NCBI GenBank assembly: GCA_934597465.1
Contig: CAKTSC010000043.1
Location: 1-8,967, forward strand
Source of the DNA: an uncultured Dysosmobacter sp.
GTDB taxonomy: Bacteria; Bacillota; Clostridia; Oscillospirales; Oscillospiraceae
Reading direction: 5' to 3'
Length of the DNA stretch: 8,967 nucleotides
Part shown: piece after piece, positions 6,507 to 8,967 of the stretch
How the letters are laid out: the number at the start of each line of letters is the position of its first letter
Position numbering within the stretch: the stretch's first letter is position 1
Notes under the pieces: model-generated
The model's input: only the letters and a program-made list of their open reading frames with translations
Told to the model about the DNA's origin: nothing
The model's database searches: none
Program-made: the position numbers and the translations under genes

Positions 6507-6767
6507 ATGATCTACGATTACACCCCCAAGGGAGTATGTTCCAAGAAGATGCGCATCACCCTGGATGACAAAAACGTCATCGAGAAGGTGGAAGTCCTGG
6601 GCGGCTGCTCCGGCAACCTCCAGGGCATCTCCAGCCTGGTGGTGGGCATGAGCGCCCAGGAGGCCATCCGCCGGATGCGGGGCATCCGCTGCGGCTTCAA
6701 GGACACCTCCTGCCCCGATCAGCTGGCCCAGGGCCTGGAAGCTGCCCTGGCCTCCCAGAAGGCCTGA
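6507..6767 (+). CDS. Small TSCPD-domain protein
   Basis: This 86-residue protein carries the TSCPD domain named for its motif, here TSCPDQLAQGL (67-77). The domain also occurs at the C-terminus of some adenosylcobalamin-dependent ribonucleotide reductases and as short free-standing proteins (TIGR03905-like) in Clostridia. Four cysteines are present (C11, C34, C62, C69) in the contexts GVCSKK, GGCSGN, IRCGFK and TSCPD. They could bind a metal or form a redox centre; the domain's function is not settled. The pattern MIYDYTPKGVCSKKM...GGCSGNLQGISSLVVGM is typical of the free-standing form. ATG 6507 follows a GAGGA ribosome binding site (6494-6498) by eight bases. The upstream in-frame TTG at 6447 is the -35 box, not a start. 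The gene is followed by a strong terminator, so it can be transcribed as a single unit. Confidence 0.85.
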   Translation: MIYDYTPKGVCSKKMRITLDDKNVIEKVEVLGGCSGNLQGISSLVVGMSAQEAIRRMRGIRCGFKDTSCPDQLAQGLEAALASQKA

Positions 6768-6771
6768 CCCC

Positions 6772-6806
6772 ATAAAAAATGACCGCCCCCGGCGGTCATT
6801 TTTTAT
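6772..6806 (+). terminator. Strong rho-independent terminator after the TSCPD gene
   Basis: A perfect 16-base stem (6772-6787 with 6791-6806) closes a CCC loop. It has a GC core (GACCGCC / GGCGGTC) flanked by A6 on the left and T6 on the right. Because the A-run becomes a T-run on the other strand, it works in both directions. It begins four bases after the TSCPD stop codon. Confidence 0.93.
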
Positions 6807-6810
6807 GCCC

Positions 6811-6866
6811 CGCCGGGCCTTCGCCCCCCTGCACCCCGTAGGGGCGGCGTCCACGACGGCCCGGCG
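6811..6866. repeat. Inverted repeat with inner CCCC-GTA-GGGG hairpin
   Basis: CGCCGGGCC (6811-6819) is the exact complement of GGCCCGGCG (6858-6866). Inside it, CCCC (6834-6837) and GGGG (6841-6844) flank GTA. It resembles REP-like palindromic spacer elements of GC-rich clostridia. This is a recollection of style, not a search result. Confidence 0.5.
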
Positions 6867-6891
6867 ATACCCGCTTGACCAACCGGAGGGT

Positions 6892-6907
6892 GCCGGGGAT
6901 ACCCGGC
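6892..6907. repeat. Perfect 6-base hairpin with GATA loop
   Basis: GCCGGG (6892-6897) pairs with CCCGGC (6902-6907) around a GATA tetraloop. It lies between two larger inverted repeats, and the GC stem would fold strongly in RNA. Confidence 0.5.
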
Positions 6908-6912
6908 GGCAA

Positions 6913-6960
6913 TCCACCGCCATTTTCTTTTTGCATCGGCAAAAAGAAAATGGCGGTGGA
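6913..6960. repeat. Perfect 22-base inverted repeat
   Basis: Positions 6913-6934 and 6939-6960 are exact complements over 22 bases with only ATCG between them. The outer part of the stem is GC-rich (TCCACCGCC) and the inner part is A/T-rich with a TTTTCTTTTTGC side. There is no T-run outside the stem, so this is not a standard terminator. Perfect long cruciform-type repeats like this often belong to mobile or dispersed palindromic elements. Confidence 0.85.
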
Positions 6961-6985
6961 GCCGTCAAAAGAAAAAACGCTTAAT

Positions 6986-7024
6986 CGCCGGGCAGTCAGG
7001 CGCTTCGCGCCCTCCCACCCGGCG
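6986..7024. repeat. Two-tier stem-loop
   Basis: CGCCGGG (6986-6992) pairs with CCCGGCG (7018-7024), and an inner GGCGC (6999-7003) pairs with GCGCC (7007-7011) around a TTC loop. A symmetric 6x6 internal loop separates the stems. The regular architecture suggests RNA structure or a palindromic repeat rather than chance. Confidence 0.5.
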
Positions 7025-7111
7025 GGACGCGGCTCGTAACTGTCCTGCTCAGTTGAACCACCCCCTACGTAACCACGGGCGGGGTGCCCATCAGATTCCC
7101 GGACATTGTGC

Positions 7112-7148
7112 GCCGTACTGCACGGCTCATTCATCGGGCAAAACCCGA
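7112..7148. repeat. Pair of small hairpins
   Basis: GCCGT (7112-7116) pairs with ACGGC (7122-7126) around ACTGC, and TCGGG (7134-7138) pairs with CCCGA (7144-7148) around CAAAA. Each is only five base pairs, so chance is possible, but they continue the series of hairpins to the left. Confidence 0.35.
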
Positions 7149-7308
7149 ATTGACCAGCTACTATCCCCGCGCTCCCCGCTTCGCTCAGCGCTCCCCATCC
7201 CTCGCGGCCCTTTGTGGAAAACCGCGTCTCCTCCACCACCGTGTATGGGACTGAATTTTACCGGGAAAGGAACGGATTCCCATAACCAGCGCCAGGTGCG
7301 TCGCTTCG

Positions 7309-7345
7309 CTCCTCGGGATGACAAAACCCCTGTCATTGCGAGGAG
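7309..7345. repeat. Imperfect hairpin of GTCATTGCGAG-type repeat
   Basis: CTCCTCGGGATGACA (7309-7323) and TGTCATTGCGAGGAG (7331-7345) pair at 13 of 15 positions around AAACCCC. With the GTGGCAATCC about 20 bases further on, this has the form of the 'GTCATTGCGAG ... GGCAATCC' dispersed intergenic repeat known from several bacterial groups. Copy number in this genome is unknown. Confidence 0.5.
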
Positions 7346-7385
7346 GTCCAACGGGCCGACGTGGCAATCCGTCTCCCCCGTCTTT

Positions 7386-7435
7386 CGTCCCCCGTCCCCC
7401 GCAGTGTCATTCTCCATTCTCCATTCTCCATTCTC
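7386..7435. repeat. CGTCCCC x2 and CATTCTC x4 heptamer tandem repeats
   Basis: Two perfect CGTCCCC copies (7386-7399) are followed by four perfect CATTCTC copies (7408-7435). Both are seven-base units. CGTCCCC recurs at the right end of the window. Such heptamers expand by slippage and may vary between strains. Confidence 0.85.
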
Positions 7436-7448
7436 AATTTCCCTCCAC

Positions 7449-7491
7449 GAAAACCAAAAGGCACGGCAGGGCGTGGCCGCCCTGCCGTGCC
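7449..7491 (-). terminator. Rho-independent terminator of spo0A
   Basis: On the minus strand a perfect 14-base GC stem (7491-7478 with 7473-7460, four-base loop) is followed by TTTTGGTTTTCG. It lies about 45 bases after the spo0A stop codon and is among the strongest hairpins in the window. On the plus strand no T-run follows, so it acts only on spo0A. Confidence 0.92.
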
Positions 7492-7537
7492 TGCACCCCC
7501 GTGGGGGGCTGCGTTCAATATACCGTATTTCCTTCTC

Positions 7538-8290
7538 TCAGCGGCGCTCCCGCTTCTTCTGCTCCAGCACCAGGCGGTCGGCGATCATGGCGATGAACTC
7601 CGAGTTGGTGGGCTTGCCCTTGGTGTTGGAAACGGTGTAGCCAAAGTACTTCTGCAGGGTCTCCAGGTCACCCCGGTCCCAGGCCACCTCGATGGCGTGG
7701 CGGATGGCCCGCTCCACTCGGGAGGGCGTGGTGTTGAAGCTCTTGGCCACGGCGGGATAGAGCACCTTGGTAACGGCGTTGATGACATCCATGTCCTCCA
7801 CCGTCAGGATGATGGCCTCCCGCAGGTACTGATATCCCTTGATGTGGGCGGGGACGCCGATCTCGTGGATGATCTCGGTAACAGTGGCCTTGAGATCCAT
7901 GGGCTTGGGCTCCCCGGCGTCCCGCCCGGCGGCGGAGCGCATCCGCTCCAGCAGGGAATCCATCTGGCAGGGCTTGGTGAGGAAGTAGGAAGCCCCCAGG
8001 CCCAGCACCTCGCTTGCGATCCGGTCGCTGAAAAAGCCCGTCAGCACGATAGCCCTGGTGCTCCCCAGCTCCGGCAGCCTGCGCAGCAGGCCATAGCCGT
8101 CCAGACCCGGCAGCACGGTATCCAGGATCAAAAGGTCGGGGTGCTGTTCCTCCAGCAGGCGCAGGGCTTCCAGTCCGTCGCCGGTGGAGCCCACCACCGT
8201 GAACTCCCCGGTCTTCTCGATCGCCCCGGCCAGCAGGGCGCGAAATTCCTCGTTGGCATCCGCCAGCAGTACCTTGCAAGTATTCTGCAT
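7538..8290 (-). CDS. spo0A: Sporulation master response regulator Spo0A
   Basis: This 250-residue DNA-binding response regulator starts sporulation when phosphorylated. The receiver domain covers about residues 5-122, with phospho-acceptor D57 in [13 protein letters not shown], the switch Thr in VLTGFF (T84) and the conserved Lys in FLTKPC (K106). A short linker leads to the Spo0A-specific effector domain (about 131-245): [35 protein letters not shown], then the recognition helix [15 protein letters not shown] (190-204) and [15 protein letters not shown]. These are nearly identical in kind to other Spo0A proteins. One oddity is that the acidic pocket reads LLADANEE where the usual form is ADDN, so one metal-site Asp is Ala (A12). 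ATG 8290 has AGGAG seven bases upstream; the in-frame ATG at 8314 has none. spoIVB, the common upstream neighbour, is not in the window. Confidence 0.97.
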   Translation of the reverse strand: MQNTCKVLLADANEEFRALLAGAIEKTGEFTVVGSTGDGLEALRLLEEQHPDLLILDTVLPGLDGYGLLRRLPELGSTRAIVLTGFFSDRIASEVLGLGASYFLTKPCQMDSLLERMRSAAGRDAGEPKPMDLKATVTEIIHEIGVPAHIKGYQYLREAIILTVEDMDVINAVTKVLYPAVAKSFNTTPSRVERAIRHAIEVAWDRGDLETLQKYFGYTVSNTKGKPTNSEFIAMIADRLVLEQKKRERR

Positions 8291-8355
8291 CGTCGATCTC
8301 CTGTCTTTCCTCATAGTTTTGATGGGGTGTTGCGGCTGGATCTTGCGACGGATTC

Positions 8356-8367
8356 TTGAAGCTTCAA
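8356..8367. repeat. 12-base palindrome in the spo0A leader
   Basis: TTGAAGCTTCAA is a perfect palindrome about 13-25 bases after the predicted proximal transcription start. It could be an operator for a dimeric regulator or an RNA hairpin. No known binding consensus was recognised. Confidence 0.4.
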
Positions 8368-8386
8368 ATCTCGTTATCTATAAACT

Positions 8387-8415
8387 ATCATAAACGGACA
8401 GCATTTGCAAGACAA
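8387..8415 (-). promoter_or_regulatory. Proximal sigma-A-like promoter of spo0A
   Basis: On the minus strand TTGTCT (8415-8410) and TATGAT (8392-8387) are separated by 17 bases, matching four and five of six consensus bases. Transcription would begin near 8380, giving a leader of about 90 bases. The -35 box lies in TTTTTGTCTTG, whose first half resembles a 0A box. No good sigma-H (GAAT-type -10) promoter was found nearby. Confidence 0.6.
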
Positions 8416-8439
8416 AAATGTAAAAAAGTTCCAGAATCG

Positions 8440-8446
8440 TTCGACA
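8440..8446 (-). promoter_or_regulatory. 0A box (Spo0A binding site)
   Basis: The minus strand reads TGTCGAA, the exact core of the Spo0A target sequence, about 25 bases upstream of the proximal -35 box. Being in front of spo0A itself, it suggests autoregulation as in Bacillus, where 0A boxes flank the spo0A promoters. A 7-base match could arise by chance, but its position is right. Confidence 0.6.
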
Positions 8447-8581
8447 CATTTCACAGTTTACGATAACTATTTGCGGAAAATTTACCTATTTTTTCCCTTC
8501 ACGCAGGATTTCCGTCACTTTTCCCACATTCCGGTTTTCCCCGAGAATTCCCAGCCTCCCGCCCGCCGGACAGCCCGTTTC

Positions 8582-8615
8582 CCGCCCCGCCGGAGGCTTC
8601 TCCGCCCCGCCGGAG
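8582..8615. repeat. Direct repeat of a 14-base GC unit
   Basis: CCGCCCCGCCGGAG occurs at 8582-8595 and 8602-8615, a period of 20. Between the copies, CGGAG (8591-8595) can pair with CTCCG (8600-8604). A wider inverted repeat AGCCTCC (8553-8559) / GGAGGCT (8592-8598) overlaps it. Function unknown. Confidence 0.6.
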
Positions 8616-8686
8616 ACCGAAAAATGCCGGGTAAACCTGCACTATCCCGTCAGAAACTTCTCCCGCCGTCCTCTCTATTTTCCATA

Positions 8687-8716
8687 TTTATACTTCCGCT
8701 TCCCGCCCCTTGTCAA
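8687..8716 (-). promoter_or_regulatory. Distal promoter-like sequence reading towards spo0A
   Basis: On the minus strand a perfect TTGACA (8716-8711) is followed after 18 bases by TATAAA (8692-8687, five of six). No reading frame begins downstream before spo0A, 390 bases away. This could be a second spo0A promoter with a long leader, or the promoter of a small RNA. Confidence 0.6.
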
Positions 8717-8967
8717 TAGGGCATCCCGTTTCTTCACAAGGATTTTCCATATTTCCCCTTCTCCCTAACACTCCCGCCCCGTCCTAACACCCCCCGTCCC
8801 CCGTCCCTCGTCCCCGGCGCGCAGCGAAGCGTCCGCGCCTGTCTCCCGTCCCCCGTCCCCCGTCCCCGGCGCACAGCAAAGCGTCCGCGCCCGTCCCCCG
8901 TCCCTCGTCCCGCCGCCGCAGCGGCCCTCCCGCCGGCAATGCCGCTCCGCGGCGAGCCGGACAGCAG
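8717..8967. other. GC-rich gene-free end of the window with minisatellite repeats
   Basis: With the spo0A upstream DNA this makes almost 680 bases (8291-8967) without a recognisable gene. The left part is pyrimidine-rich on the plus strand. From about 8790 the segment is dominated by CGTCCCC heptamers and two longer units (8809-8846 and 8861-8898). The last 55 bases are GC-rich and continue beyond the window without a feature I can name. Confidence 0.6.
8795..8908. repeat. CGTCCCC minisatellite with 52-base higher-order repeat
   Basis: CGTCCCC or one-base variants occur at 8795, 8802, 8809, 8847, 8854, 8861, 8892 and 8899. Superimposed is a 38-base unit at 8809-8846 repeated at 8861-8898 (period 52) with 34 of 38 identical bases. 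Each unit contains GCAGCGAAGCGTCCGCGC or a close variant. This two-level structure suggests slippage plus unit duplication. Confidence 0.85.

Larger units (their letters stand above)
6807..7459. other. Gene-free, hairpin- and repeat-rich spacer
   Basis: No open reading frame here looks real: possible translations on both strands are rich in Arg, Pro, Gly and Ser, lack ribosome binding sites and cross the hairpins. The segment instead holds a run of inverted repeats (6811-6866, 6892-6907, 6913-6960, 6986-7024, 7112-7126, 7134-7148), a repeat-like hairpin at 7309-7345, two CGTCCCC units (7386-7399) and four CATTCTC units (7408-7435). No convincing promoter was found. It may be a mosaic of dispersed intergenic repeats or contain a structured RNA. 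Confidence 0.6.

Noticed and set aside
6873..6903. Plus-strand promoter TTGACC ... GATACC in the spacer
   Set aside because: The -10 box matches only three of six bases and overlaps a GC hairpin; nothing coding lies downstream.
6796..7239. 147-codon minus-strand frame in the spacer
   Set aside because: It crosses the terminator side and the perfect 22-base hairpin, has no ribosome binding site and no recognisable domain.
7408..7435. Possible CRISPR-like repeats (CATTCTC)
   Set aside because: Units are seven bases with no spacers; this is a simple tandem repeat and no cas genes are present.
7053..7640. 195-codon plus-strand frame
   Set aside because: It runs through tandem repeats and the spo0A terminator and overlaps the end of spo0A in antisense; composition is Ser/Pro/Arg-rich.
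8291..8314. Longer spo0A starting at ATG 8314
   Set aside because: There is no ribosome binding site upstream, whereas ATG 8290 has AGGAG at seven bases and fits the receiver domain N-terminus.
7361..8359. 332-codon plus-strand frame opposite spo0A
   Set aside because: It is the antisense shadow of spo0A, which has a clear family match, start and terminator.
8809..8898. Possible CRISPR repeats of 38 bases
   Set aside because: There are only two imperfect units, the 14-base gap is made of the same heptamers, and no unique spacers exist.
1..8967. tRNA, rRNA, riboswitch, transposase or phage genes
   Set aside because: No cloverleaf, rRNA segment, known riboswitch core or mobile-element protein was recognised on either strand.

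Overview
This window looks like chromosomal DNA from a GC-rich, spore-forming member of the Clostridia (Bacillota), most likely the Oscillospiraceae/Ruminococcaceae gut group. The evidence is a Spo0A with the full Firmicutes-type DNA-binding domain, a clostridial-type ThyA, strong G/C preference at third codon positions, purine-rich ribosome binding sites, and GC-rich intergenic spacers full of hairpins and short tandem repeats. The placement is inferred from protein and sequence style; no database was searched.

Layout from left to right. (1) Positions 1-247, minus strand: the first 82 codons of a cupin-type sensor domain, probably an AraC-family regulator cut by the window edge. (2) 415-1943, plus: a sigma-A-like promoter, a leader with a hairpin, thyA, folA (dihydrofolate reductase) and a rho-independent terminator, forming a compact dTMP/folate operon. 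(3) 2076-3426, minus: a two-gene ECF sigma factor / zinc-finger anti-sigma operon with a 4-base overlap. It is preceded by a promoter of the ECF type (TGTAAC, 16 bases, CGTC), which suggests autoregulation. (4) 3433-6806, plus: a divergent sigma-A-like promoter, recG, a family-8 glycosyltransferase gene, a small TSCPD-domain protein gene with its own promoter, and a strong terminator. (5) 6807-7459: about 650 bases without a credible gene, made of successive hairpins, a repeat-like segment and a CATTCTC tandem repeat. (6) 7460-8716, minus: spo0A with a strong terminator, a likely proximal promoter, a perfect 0A box, and a second promoter-like sequence far upstream. (7) 8717-8967: GC-rich minisatellite-like DNA reaching the window edge.

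The genes are mostly core functions: thymidylate and folate recycling, replication fork repair, envelope stress signalling and sporulation control. No CRISPR array, transposase, phage gene, toxin-antitoxin pair or defence system is visible. The points most worth a second look are the regulatory DNA (the ECF autoregulatory promoter and the spo0A upstream region), the altered acidic pocket of Spo0A, the unassigned outer domain of the anti-sigma protein, and the hairpin-rich spacer at 6811-7148.
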